Shown: positions 18,827-27,288, numbered from the stretch's first letter. The stretch is 64,000 nucleotides of DNA from an uncultured Schlesneria sp. (GCA_903904835.1 CAIVEI010000060.1:1-64000), one strand, 5' to 3'. Made by a program: numbers and translations. The notes: generated from the letters alone by a model not told the origin.

Positions 18827-20548
18827 TCAACGCGAAGGGCTATTCTCATCTCGCGAAACAACGGCTGTCAGCGCCTCCCGCAACGATTGGCCTGTCCTTA
18901 AACGCACCTCGCGTTTCCCGATTGCCACGACAATTTGTTTCTGACGAATCTGTTTTACGGTTCCCGTCAGATCACCAACGGTAAATTCGTCCCCTTCATG
19001 AAGCTCTGTCCGCTTGTTTTTCGACGCATCGAAGAAAAAGGCGAGTTTCTTCTGGCCTACGATGAAGATGGTATCTAACCGAGTGTATTCCGCTTCGTCA
19101 TCCTGCACGTCAAGCTTGAGTGGCAGTGTTGTTGACTGAGGCGGCGTGTCAGTGTCGGTAACAACTAACGAGACGGTTGTCTCGCCGGGTGAAATGGTAT
19201 CGCCCGGAGTCCACTTCAATTCGCCTGACTTTTCATCGATCGTCAATCCTTCGGGCGATTGGCTACCGAGCTTCCAGCGGAACTGGGGCAACGGAGCATC
19301 TCCTGCTGTAATTTCCGGCCGAAAACTCCAGCCGCGGTTGAGATACACAACCGGCGGCTTGGCCGCCGCGAGCTTCGGAGCGGCAGTCCCTTCCTTGAGG
19401 CGGATTGTGATCGTCTCTTTCAAACACCCTTCCGGCGCAGAGGGATGACGCACCTCAATTTCAACAGGGTATTTGTCCGGTTTGACATCCGGCCCTGGCT
19501 TCCAGGTCAGTTTACCGGACTTGTCGAGCTTTAAGTCAGCCGGCGGCGTTCCGGCAAGGGAGAATACCGGCTTACCTTTCAACGTGTCGTAACCCAGCGC
19601 TCCAATCGTGAATTCGATAGGCTTACTTCGGACAAACGGCTTGTCTGTTACCGGCGCCAGCTTCAACTTATACGGAGGAGCCGGCTTCACGAAGACGTTC
19701 GTGGCAATCAATTCAGCGAACTCTTCCAGCGTACGATCGGGTTGATCCGGTTTGAGCGGCACATGCTCGACCTGCGTCTTTATTGCATGTGATGCGGGTG
19801 CTGTTCGATTCACTCCTCGAACAACAGTCCAGGTCTGGCCCTCGATTTCCGTCACGTTCAGAAATTCGTTCTTGATCTGAATTCGAAATCCAGGCTTCTT
19901 AGGAAAACCTTCCAAGTCGGTCACTTGAATGGTTGTGTCGTCTTCAGATACATCCGCTGCCAGACTCGTCTGCGGGAACAGAGTCCGACGTGGTGGAGCA
20001 TCAATTAGTGCCAAACCTTCTGCTTGCAACGTCACCCTCAGAAATGGATCACCTTCAAATTCTTTGGTCGAGACGTGCAGCGACGTGATGCGGTGCAAAA
20101 GATTGGTGCGATAGAACAAGTCAAGAAACCGAACCAGTTGTTCGTACCGGGCATCCATTTCCAGTTTGACCGCCACGGAAACAAAATCGTTCCCCTTCAC
20201 CATTCTCTGATCGGGGGTCACTTTCGGATCCTCGATTTCGCATAACTGAGCCAGATCCGTCACCCATTCAAGGTAGAGCCGCTGAGCGTTCAACGCATCG
20301 GGCCGTTTGGACTTTCCTGGATCAGGAGGAAGGCTGATTAACTTCGCATCGGCCAGAGACTTTTTGGCTCGAACCAGCATCAGTTCCTGATCTTCTTTTT
20401 CTTTGACAGACTTTTTCAACCGCGCGAGCGTGTCACTGCGAGTCTGAAAGGGATCAAGGACCGCAGACGCGACCCAACCGCCACCCTGCCATGTGACGAC
20501 AGTTGCAAGCAATACACCCAGGATGATTTGTTCGCGACGTTGCATCAT
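18827..20548 (-). CDS. PilO-like membrane protein with Ig/cadherin-like domains
   Basis: A 573-residue protein. One N-terminal membrane helix (QIILGVLLATVVTWQGGGW) is followed by a coiled coil (40-70) and a ferredoxin-like PilO/GspM-type domain (about 100-185, ARYEQLVRFLDLFYRTNLLHRI). A beta segment (VSEDDTTIQVTDLEGFP) then precedes two putative-Ig repeats (PVFSLAGTPPADLKLDKSG, QFRWKLGSQSPEGLTIDEKSG) and a C-terminal KOW-like stretch. It is the inner-membrane assembly subunit of a type IV pilus or type II secretion-like machine. Three bases separate it from the PilM/PilN-like gene. The Ig-like additions are unusual for PilO. Confidence 0.75.
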   Translation of the reverse strand: MMQRREQIILGVLLATVVTWQGGGWVASAVLDPFQTRSDTLARLKKSVKEKEDQELMLVRAKKSLADAKLISLPPDPGKSKRPDALNAQRLYLEWVTDLAQLCEIEDPKVTPDQRMVKGNDFVSVAVKLEMDARYEQLVRFLDLFYRTNLLHRITSLHVSTKEFEGDPFLRVTLQAEGLALIDAPPRRTLFPQTSLAADVSEDDTTIQVTDLEGFPKKPGFRIQIKNEFLNVTEIEGQTWTVVRGVNRTAPASHAIKTQVEHVPLKPDQPDRTLEEFAELIATNVFVKPAPPYKLKLAPVTDKPFVRSKPIEFTIGALGYDTLKGKPVFSLAGTPPADLKLDKSGKLTWKPGPDVKPDKYPVEIEVRHPSAPEGCLKETITIRLKEGTAAPKLAAAKPPVVYLNRGWSFRPEITAGDAPLPQFRWKLGSQSPEGLTIDEKSGELKWTPGDTISPGETTVSLVVTDTDTPPQSTTLPLKLDVQDDEAEYTRLDTIFIVGQKKLAFFFDASKNKRTELHEGDEFTVGDLTGTVKQIRQKQIVVAIGKREVRLRTGQSLREALTAVVSRDENSPSR

Positions 20549-20551
20549 TCA

Positions 20552-22045
20552 CTACTTTGAACCGGGAGTTTGCGGATTAGGCTTGCCGGTAGCCGACGTT
20601 TTGCCACTAGGCGGAATCAAATCCATATCGAGTTCGAAACGGCTCGCGTAATCGCCGTCACGACTTGCCGTAATCGGTTTCGGACGAATCCCGTTCCGGA
20701 ATTTCGGCAAGTCTGCCAGTCGAGCCAACATCTGCTCGGCATCAAACCGAGTCCGCGCATTTCCGAATGCAGTCAGCTTGGCCACCACATCACCGATACT
20801 CGGGTCGAATTTGTAGTCCGAGATGACCAGTTTTTCGGTCCCGTTCATCACCTGATACAGCTCGGCCATCTGCTGCAACTGATTCGTACTGCGGTTTCGC
20901 CAATCGTCCAGAGCTTTCGCTCCTACGAAGACCGGCTCTCCCTCTTTCAAATTTCGTTTCAAGACATTTTCACGACTGAGCGTCGCCTCAATCTCTGCAT
21001 CGTAACTCGCCAGACTTTGCTGGACGACTCCGGTTCCAAGAGCCGTGACAAGCAATCCCGCTGCTGCGGCCGCCGCGTAAAGCGGTTTACGAGGGTCTCG
21101 CTTTGGAGGTGGTTGACGAGGATGAAGCAGGTCAAGCTTCGGGGTCAGCGAACCACCCTGGATCAGTGCCAGTCCCGCCGCGATCGAGTATTCCGATGAG
21201 GGACCTTCCGGTTTCACCGAACCCAATGAAATGCCGCTGTCGCGCCAAGGATCAAATCGCTCGACCGGACACTTCCACCGCTGACCGAGCGCCGCAGGGA
21301 GCTCTCCCACATCGTTATCGTCGCCGATCACCCAGGCTCGCTGCAGTGTCCCTTCCGGCAACCACGCCTGAACCTGGACCAGCACGCGAGACACCTCGGC
21401 CAGCATCTTCGAAACAGGAGGAATATCGGCGACCGACGACCAACGAACTGCGTGAGCCGCAATCAATTGACGCTGGGAAACGACCGCCAGTTCCATCCGC
21501 GCCCGGTCTCGCAACACGACCAGACTCGCCCCCGCAGCGTCCAGCGACTTACGAGCTTCGCCACGAGCAATCAATTCGGTCAGGCAGAGTGAACTGAGCG
21601 TCAACTGAACCAGTTCAAGCCCGGATTCTTCGAGTAGCTTCTTGATTGGGTCAATCGTCGTTTGTAGTGCCGTCGCCAGCCAGACTTCTTTTTGAGCCAC
21701 CCCTTCACGAAGCGGAAGAGGCAGAAAGTCCAACAGCAACTGGTCGATTGACTGAGCCGATCGGGCAGCCGCTTGAAAACGAACCAGCGTCGGAAGTTCT
21801 GCATCCGAAACCTGGGGTAACTCAAGCAGCCTCAGTACGGCATCTTCTCGCGGAAGAGCCAGAGCGACTTGTTTCGCGTTAACACCAAACCGCTTGAGCG
21901 TTTCGCGCAACCAGACTGACGTCGGCGGTTGCTCGGGCCAGTCAACGCTGAAGGCACCAAGAACTCGCGGACCTGCCGCTGCGGGCGAGAGCTCAATCCC
22001 GGTCAGTCGATGTCGATCCCAACTTAAGGCCAACAAATCGGCCAT
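20552..22045 (-). CDS. PilM-PilN-like fusion protein (pilus/secretion assembly)
   Basis: A 497-residue protein. The first 290 residues resemble the actin-like ATPase fold of PilM/GspL (MADLLALSWDRHRLTGIELS, ALPREDAVLRLLELPQ, VVLRDRARMELAVV). A single membrane helix (about 320-345, AAAAAGLLVTALGTGVVQQ) follows, then a coiled region and a PilN-like periplasmic domain (LAAYDAEIEA-like start, FRNGIRPKPITASRDGDY). It thus joins cytoplasmic and periplasmic roles in one chain. With the adjacent PilO-like gene it forms the inner-membrane platform. No pilin or secretion ATPase lies in this window. Confidence 0.78.
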   Translation of the reverse strand: MADLLALSWDRHRLTGIELSPAAAGPRVLGAFSVDWPEQPPTSVWLRETLKRFGVNAKQVALALPREDAVLRLLELPQVSDAELPTLVRFQAAARSAQSIDQLLLDFLPLPLREGVAQKEVWLATALQTTIDPIKKLLEESGLELVQLTLSSLCLTELIARGEARKSLDAAGASLVVLRDRARMELAVVSQRQLIAAHAVRWSSVADIPPVSKMLAEVSRVLVQVQAWLPEGTLQRAWVIGDDNDVGELPAALGQRWKCPVERFDPWRDSGISLGSVKPEGPSSEYSIAAGLALIQGGSLTPKLDLLHPRQPPPKRDPRKPLYAAAAAAGLLVTALGTGVVQQSLASYDAEIEATLSRENVLKRNLKEGEPVFVGAKALDDWRNRSTNQLQQMAELYQVMNGTEKLVISDYKFDPSIGDVVAKLTAFGNARTRFDAEQMLARLADLPKFRNGIRPKPITASRDGDYASRFELDMDLIPPSGKTSATGKPNPQTPGSK

Positions 22046-22190
22046 GAGACATCCTCAATGCAATTCGAAATTTAATGCAGAACAAAAAATCAGACTATGC
22101 ACTTAATCATATGCCACGCGACCCCGAAATTCCCGACGAATGAACGAATTCAGGTCCCATTCAGAATCGCCTTTAAACGGCCGCCAGTCT

Positions 22191-22253
22191 CGTAGTAGAG
22201 GCTTCCAGCCTCCACAAATATTTTTTTGTCTGCGGCTGGAAGCCGCAGCTACG
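22191..22253. repeat. GGCTTCCAGCC palindrome
   Basis: Arms CGTAG-N4-GGCTTCCAGCC (22191-22210) and GGCTGGAAGCC-N4-CTACG (22234-22253) are complementary except for the four inner bases. The loop is AT-rich (AATATTTTTTTG). Confidence 0.8.
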
Positions 22254-22466
22254 GGATGTGACTCGCCGTATTCAATTTACAAAAAACAACCTCCGTGCGA
22301 TTGAATGTGCTGCCAGAAATCCGAAACCGGCAGAATCTGCCGTACGGATACTCTACGCACACTCATCCCATTCTACTTATCGGCGATGCTCGAAGAACAC
22401 AGGGAATCGAAGCCGGAAATCCTCATGGAATCACAGGGAAACGGTAGATTCACACGAGCAAGATTT

Positions 22467-22640
22467 TGAAACACAGAGGCGCAGAGGTCACAGAGAAGGA
22501 GGAGCAAGAAAAATCCCGGGAGGGGATTTCTTTGCTCCAAACAATCGTCGATTATTCAACAGGGACGACGTTCAAAATCCGAGTCCTCCTCTTCCTCTGT
22601 GTTCTCCGTGCCTCCGTGTTCTCTGTGCCTCCGTGTTTCA
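22467..22640. repeat. CACAGAG/CTCTGTG palindromic repeat, copy 1
   Basis: The left arm TGAAACACAGAGGCGCAGAG and the right arm, which ends CTCTGTGCCTCCGTGTTTCA, are near-complementary. The right arm is itself made of tandem CTCTGTG/CTCCGTG units. Related elements lie at 22835-22960 and 24709-24782. Confidence 0.8.
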
Positions 22641-22701
22641 ATCTCTTCTCTTGAAATCGTCGTCCGTCTTCGATCCCTCTTCAACATGTGGTTTCATCCA
22701 T

Positions 22702-23249
22702 GTTCGAAAAAAAGTTGGCTAAGTTGGTCAAGTTCCCTTTTTTGTAGGGTTTGCGAGGGTTTGAATCTGGTCAAGTTCACGAAGATTTCGCCCATTCTCG
22801 TAGGTGGCTCTTGAGTGAAATTCAAAAACGTTCAGCCACAGATGAACACAGAACCACACAGATGAATTGGAGCAAATCCCATGAAAGCCGGTTGAAAGAC
22901 TCCTTTACCTTTATTTTCCTGTTTTGCATTTTTCCGTGTGCTTCTGTGTTCATCCGTGGCAAAAACTCTTCGCTCTTTGTCACCCCTCGTGGATCGACAA
23001 CGGTACCGCTCGATGCAGAAAAACATGGGCAAAGACAAGGATGTTAATCCTGTGGTTCTTCCCAGCACAGCCGGTCGATGCACGTCGGATGATGGGTTCA
23101 GAAGAGGGATACCGATCGCGCGTTGATCTGGTGAGCCGGACCTTCGTTGCTTTTTGTTCAAAATATTGATCCCTCCCCTATCCGTCATCTCACCGAACTT
23201 CGAAAAAAGTTGGCAAAGTTGGTCAAGTTCCCTGTTTTGTAGCGTTTTT
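22702..23249. repeat. Direct repeat of the ATPase gene 3' end
   Basis: A segment of about 52 bp at 22702-22753 recurs at 23198-23249, with the shared core AAGTTGGTCAAGTTCCC. The second copy includes the stop codon and last codons of the AAA ATPase gene. Read on the minus strand, copy 1 encodes NPTKKGT-stop and copy 2 NATKQGT-stop, so copy 1 may be the tail of a lost paralogue. Each copy contains short AAGTTGG reiterations. Confidence 0.75.
22835..22960. repeat. CACAGATGAACACAG palindromic repeat, copy 2
   Basis: The arms at 22835-22859 and 22936-22960 match at 23 of 25 positions when one is reverse-complemented (GCCAC-GATGAACACAGAA-CACAC). They are separated by about 76 bases. Confidence 0.8.
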
Positions 23250-24386
23250 AAGAGCTTTCGCCTTGTCCGCTTCCGCACAGATTTCGGCCATCGTCTTGAA
23301 TTCGAGCGTTCTGGTCTTCACCGCAGGGGAGCCGGAAATGACCGGTACTGTCAGCGGATCTGGCATGCGCCAAAACCATCGCCCGTCGGACTTCTTTTCC
23401 TTTCCTTTGATACCACCCAACAGGATCAGTGCGCGCATCAATGTCTTCTCACTGATGTCATGTCCAGCCGCATCCTCTTTCAGGACGCTGGTATAAACAG
23501 GTCCGTCATTCAATCGCTTTTTCAGCCAATCGGACGCCCGCGACAATTCACTTTTCGCCGCCACCTGATGCAATTGCTCGGTTTTCGTCGCGTCAGCCAC
23601 GTATTGTTCTGCGGTCTGACGAACCCACTCGTTTTCCCAAAAGATCCGCTGATTCTGAATCGTAAAGCCGATACCGGGGGGAGTTTCACACAGGTTGGTT
23701 TTTACGGGCAACAGGACTCTTCGACCCGGTTCATCGGGATCACGCACAATCGTCCAGACCGAACGAGCCACCTCGGCGAGGACCGGCGACATTGGCGTCC
23801 AATTGCCCCGTTTTTCTTTATCAATCTTGGACGGCGTGGCGATCAACAGGATCGCCGCTCCCGATCGCTCCGCCAGATCTGTCAGCTTCGCCAATGTTTC
23901 TCGGATTTTCGCGTCGTTGCGACCGTTCGTCGCACCAAGAAAACTCTTGGCGGGATCAATCACGATCAGACGACAAGGAGAACCCGACTCACGCAGTAAT
24001 GAGAGATACAATTCGAGCGATTCAATTTGAGCATCGTCATCAAGCCGGCTTCGTGTAGAACCCGGTTTTTCTGAATTGGCATTCGTGTCATTGACGACGA
24101 TGTTGACCAATGGAAGCTCGGCTTTCGCAGCCTCCAGACGATTGCGAACCACGCTGGCGACGCCATCTTCGCCCGAAAACAGAATGACCTGACCCGGCTC
24201 CCCCTGATCCGCAACGGTAAAACCACGCTCACCCCGAGTCAATTTGGCAATGGCATCCATCGCAAACAGACTTTTCCCAACACCCGGCTCCCCCGTGAGT
24301 AGTGTTAGTTGCCCCTCAGGGATCACCCCCTTCCAAACCCACCCCTGCGGCGTCGCAGGAATATCGCTCAACTTTTCCAGATTCAT
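23223..24386 (-). CDS. RecA/RepA-like AAA ATPase (phage/plasmid replication type)
   Basis: A 387-residue P-loop ATPase of the AAA_25/RepA-like group. Walker A is GEPGVGKS (32-39), Walker B is LIVIDPAK (about 160-167), and LLIATPSK is the sensor-like strand. A C-terminal domain (about 300-370) holds ASDWLKKRLNDGP and ALILLGGIKGKEKK, with an aromatic ending GRWFWRMP. ATG 24386 is chosen over 24437: GGGAGAA precedes it and the conserved part starts there. A near-consensus sigma-70 promoter lies upstream. Such ATPases act as replicative helicase loaders or helicases in mobile elements. It lies inside the repeat-rich accessory zone, which suggests a relic of an integrated element. Confidence 0.85.
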   Translation of the reverse strand: MNLEKLSDIPATPQGWVWKGVIPEGQLTLLTGEPGVGKSLFAMDAIAKLTRGERGFTVADQGEPGQVILFSGEDGVASVVRNRLEAAKAELPLVNIVVNDTNANSEKPGSTRSRLDDDAQIESLELYLSLLRESGSPCRLIVIDPAKSFLGATNGRNDAKIRETLAKLTDLAERSGAAILLIATPSKIDKEKRGNWTPMSPVLAEVARSVWTIVRDPDEPGRRVLLPVKTNLCETPPGIGFTIQNQRIFWENEWVRQTAEQYVADATKTEQLHQVAAKSELSRASDWLKKRLNDGPVYTSVLKEDAAGHDISEKTLMRALILLGGIKGKEKKSDGRWFWRMPDPLTVPVISGSPAVKTRTLEFKTMAEICAEADKAKALKNATKQGT

Positions 24387-24433
24387 TCGAGTTCTCCCGG
24401 TCAATCCAACAGACAAAGCCAAAACACACACCA

Positions 24434-24462
24434 ACATTACACAACAGTATTTGCCGTGTCAA
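24434..24462 (-). promoter_or_regulatory. Sigma-70-type promoter for the AAA ATPase gene
   Basis: On the minus strand TTGACA (24462-24457), a 17-base spacer and TAATGT (24439-24434) make a near-consensus -35/-10 pair, about 48 bases upstream of the chosen ATG. Confidence 0.6.
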
Positions 24463-24528
24463 TATGTTTTTTCTATTAACTTTGTCGTATTTACGTTTCT
24501 CGTGGAGTGACGAGGTTTTGAAAACGGG

Positions 24529-24580
24529 GAATCGTTTGCGCGTTGAACCAGGCGAGCCGTGGTGCGTTAGCCCCCGGAAT
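24529..24580. repeat. GCGTTAGCCCCCGG dispersed repeat, partial copy
   Basis: ATCGTTTGCGCGTTGA..CCAGGCGAGCCG followed by GGTGCGTTAGCCCCCGGA matches the element at 26529-26580. A third relative, lacking the second half, lies at 23069-23140. Confidence 0.75.
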
Positions 24581-24708
24581 CTATTCTTCAATAGATTCGT
24601 CGCGTTCTTCGTGGTGATTTCCGCCAATCTCCGCCGCCCAACGCTCAACGTAACGCAGGCGTGCGACGTACTTGGCGTTCACCGAATTGAATCAGTCGAT
24701 TCGGTCTA

Positions 24709-24782
24709 TCACAGAGGAACTGAGACACGGAGGAGTGACCAATCTCGTTCTCATCCATCTCCGCGTCTCCGTGGCTCTGTGA
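24709..24782. repeat. CACAGAG/CTCTGTG palindromic repeat, copy 3
   Basis: TCACAGAGGAACTGAGACAC (left) and the reverse complement of the right arm, TCACAGAGCCACGGAGACGC, are related, with a short loop between them. Same family as the elements at 22.5 and 22.9 kb. Confidence 0.7.
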
Positions 24783-24859
24783 GAGATCAATTCTTCGATC
24801 GGGACAAGATACCAAATAATAATTGGACCTATTCCCGTTTCTTGTTCCTAGAGAACTAT

Positions 24860-25172
24860 ATGCAACGCGTGTCCGGTCTTTACGCCAAAGGCGTTTCCAA
24901 TCAATGCCCAAGGTCGGGAGCGTCAGCGAGCGCACCCTGGGTCAGCCCCAAAAAAGAGTGTTCTACACCAGAGGTGTTACATCGATCTTTTTCCATTTCA
25001 CGTACCTGATGATCCATTTAAAAATCGCGGATCTGTGTTGTTCGAAGAATGATGTAACCCTGGTGGGGTAAGACCGACCTCAAACAACGCAACCCATGGT
25101 AGATCGCAAGCGATCTACCATGGGTTTTGATATGAAACGCCGTTGGCGTAAAGACCGGACATGGCTATTGCA
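24860..25172. mobile_element. About 300-bp non-coding element with terminal inverted repeats
   Basis: The ends carry inverted repeats whose 27-base core (24871-24897 and 25134-25160) matches at 26 positions, beginning GTCCGGTCTTTACGCCA. Similarity extends outward to ATGCAA on both sides. Inside are a second inverted pair (CACCAGAGGTGTTACATC / GATGTAACCCTGGTG) and a perfect 17-bp palindrome. No ORF is present. The architecture resembles a MITE or other non-autonomous palindromic element; a target-site duplication is not obvious. Confidence 0.55.
25091..25126. repeat. Perfect 17-bp-stem palindrome
   Basis: AACCCATGGTAGATCGC, two bases AA, then its exact reverse complement. It lies inside the TIR element, close to its right end. 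A few T residues follow, so it could also act as a terminator. Confidence 0.85.
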
Positions 25173-25213
25173 TGAACGCGAAGCCAACGCCCCGCTGGCC
25201 GCTGACGCCGATG

Positions 25214-25915
25214 TTAGTTCCGCTTGCGCTTGAGGGAATACACCAAAGCCACCAGGCCACCCAGCCCGGCCAACACTGCGGTTGATGGCTCGGGGACTGC
25301 TGCTGTTGCTGATGGGACGGTGAGGACTTCGCTGATTCCGTACAAATGCTGTTGTGTTGAGTTAACAAGCGTGGATGGTGAATATATCCAACTCAAATCG
25401 ATAACGCCGGAATTACCATGAAATGGGGATGTACCACCGACCGGGCGAACCCCAGATCCCTTCGAGCCATTGTAATTGGTTCCGGACCACACGCCGCCTA
25501 CTGTTGATACCCCCTGGATATCTTCGCTGATCGAATGCAAGAGAGTGCCGGACCAAAGGCCTGACGTGTTATCAGAAGCTGTTACTTTGGTACCATCGAC
25601 GAGATAGACGGGGATACTCGACGTGGTGCTGTCTCCAATGTGATCAATGGCGTTGACAGTCGAAGTCGAAACGATTGCCGTCCATGTGATGCTGTTCCCG
25701 TTATACGTCGTCCCGGAGGCCTCCGACTGCACAAGATTATCGTACGTGGTGAAAGTGGTATCCGTCGCTTTAGTTGTACCATCCGTCACAAAGACGATTC
25801 GGAATTGGTCCCCTGGATTCAGCCCGCTGGGGGCGGAAATGGAGCCGGCAGATGCAGTGCCGGCAGCGAGAGAGGTGGCGACAATCAATGTCAAAACAAA
25901 GCGACACAATTTCAT
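25214..25915 (-). CDS. PEP-CTERM surface protein
   Basis: A 233-residue exported protein. The signal peptide is MKLCRFVLTLIVATSLAAGTASA. The Ser/Thr/Gly-rich mature region resembles secreted beta proteins, with no recognised enzymatic motif. The C-terminus has the full tripartite sorting signal: VPEPSTAVLAGLGG, a hydrophobic stretch, then LKRKRN. An exosortase would cleave it and anchor or release it at the surface; none is in the window. ATG 25915 is preferred over 25987 because the signal peptide starts there. It sits right beside the TIR element. Confidence 0.88.
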   Translation of the reverse strand: MKLCRFVLTLIVATSLAAGTASAGSISAPSGLNPGDQFRIVFVTDGTTKATDTTFTTYDNLVQSEASGTTYNGNSITWTAIVSTSTVNAIDHIGDSTTSSIPVYLVDGTKVTASDNTSGLWSGTLLHSISEDIQGVSTVGGVWSGTNYNGSKGSGVRPVGGTSPFHGNSGVIDLSWIYSPSTLVNSTQQHLYGISEVLTVPSATAAVPEPSTAVLAGLGGLVALVYSLKRKRN

Positions 25916-26452
25916 AGACAAACTTCCCATTACGAGCACAAATGGTATGCCAACGCCGAAAGCCTCGAAAACCGATTCGAGCAACACTGGCAGTCAGGTC
26001 TTGATCCAGATTTTATTTCATTCTGTACATCTTTGCTCTATTTTCGGTTCGTGAATGGAACCGCGCGTACATTTTGCGGCGGGACATTAAACACTTCATT
26101 AAAATTCGGCAAGACGACTTGCTTCAAACAGAATTCGGAAATGATCCCCTCGTGTATAGACCTGTCGACGTGGAAATCATAAGACCTGTGGTGGCAGTTC
26201 CTGCCGCAGTTTCCACGATGATTGCAGATCGGCAGACAACATGTTTCTCATAAGTGGTCAATCTATCTACGGTGGGTATTTGGCCAAAAGGTTTGCTACC
26301 GATGACGATTCTCGGGGTTCCAAAAAGTCCGATGCACATGGTTCTCGATAGGTAAATGGAATTTCGAATGAGAGATCTCACTCGTTTTTTTCGAAAAAGT
26401 CGAAAAAAATAAAAAAACCGGAAAATGATTGGTTTGATTATGTAAAACGGCC

Positions 26453-26704
26453 GGCAGTCCGTATTCGTCGAATAAAGAATCCGGGGGCCGACGGTTGATG
26501 CGCGTCGGACGATGGGTTCAGAATTGGATCATCGTTTGCGCGTTGACCGAGGCGAGCCGGGGTGCGTTAGCCCCCGGACTCTTCGTCCGTAACATTCGAG
26601 GACGGAGTTATCCACGCAAACGCGGAAGTGGATTACGCAAACGACGGGCAGTCCGTATTCGTCGAATAAAGAATCCGGGGGCTGACGCACCCCGGCTCGC
26701 CTCG
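26453..26704. repeat. Composite repeat: 36-bp direct repeat plus 33-bp inverted repeat
   Basis: A 36-base unit starting GGCAGTCCGTATTCGTCGAA occurs identically at 26453-26488 and 26647-26682. CGAGGCGAGCCGGGGTGCGT (26548-26580) recurs inverted at 26672-26704 with about two mismatches. GATG.GTCGGA.GATGGGTTCAGAA is shared with 23069-23140. Confidence 0.85.
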
Positions 26705-26856
26705 ACTGTTTTTTTTCGTGTTTTCCGTGGTTCAAATTCTTTTCGTGATTGCGTTGCGGGTGAAGCCCGCGTCAGGCCAATTCGGTTTCGTAGAATGTAA
26801 AGAGCAAATTGACGAGTCCATTCAGCGCATTCGTGGTCGTAAGAAAGGATGTTTCG

Positions 26857-26917
26857 CACGAAGGCGCGAAGTCACGAAGAAGATAAACAATCAAATTCTT
26901 CCCTTCGCGCCTTCGTG
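26857..26917. repeat. CACGAAGGCGCGAAG palindrome
   Basis: CACGAAGGCGCGAAG (26857-26871) and its perfect complement CTTCGCGCCTTCGTG (26903-26917) flank about 31 bases. The pattern is analogous to the CACAGAG palindromes, with CGAAG replacing CAGAG. Confidence 0.85.
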
Positions 26918-27288
26918 TGAGAACACATTTACATTCGTTTCATCAGGCCAGGCCTGATGCTCCCCTGGTAAATCTTCGCGGCACGCGATGAAACAAATCG
27001 TTAGTACGCATTTGTGGAATTCGATTTGAGTTACCATCGACTTGATGGCGGGAATTATTTTCGGTATCAATCTTGTAAGAACTTTTTGACGGATCAGACC
27101 ATCACTCGATGGAGTTGCCAAGGTTGGCACAAACGCGCAACGGCAGACTCCTCGACTCTTTTGTGATAGATGGTTTTTGAGTTTTACTGCGACCAGTGTG
27201 TGATGGTCGTCAGCATTTCGATCAGCATGCTATTTCCAATACGGCAACTCGGCAATTTGGGTTTCACCCCTTTTAAGGAATCGCTCCG

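Larger units (their letters stand above)
22046..23222. repeat. Intergenic repeat cluster without genes
   Basis: About 1.2 kb between the PilM-like gene and the AAA ATPase. I see no credible coding region. It contains the CGTAG..GGCTTCCAGCC palindrome (22191-22253), two CACAGAG/CTCTGTG palindromes (22467-22640 and 22835-22960), one copy of a dispersed repeat (about 23069-23140), and a near-duplicate of the ATPase gene's 3' end (22702-22753). Track ORFs here are low-complexity products of these repeats. Confidence 0.7.
25916..27288. other. Long intergenic region, repeat-rich, no gene recognised
   Basis: 1.37 kb with no convincing ORF. The ORF at 26124-26381 on the minus strand lacks family features. 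It holds an AT-rich stretch (26395-26450), the complex repeat at 26453-26704 and a palindrome at 26857-26917. The last 100 bases are presumably the promoter region of the NTF2-like gene at 27289. Confidence 0.6.

Noticed and set aside
22467-22960. CRISPR-like array
   Set aside because: The repeats are inverted and irregular, with no regular spacers and no cas genes.
26124-26381. Minus-strand ORF of 85 aa
   Set aside because: No recognisable features and located in a repeat-rich gap; insufficient support.
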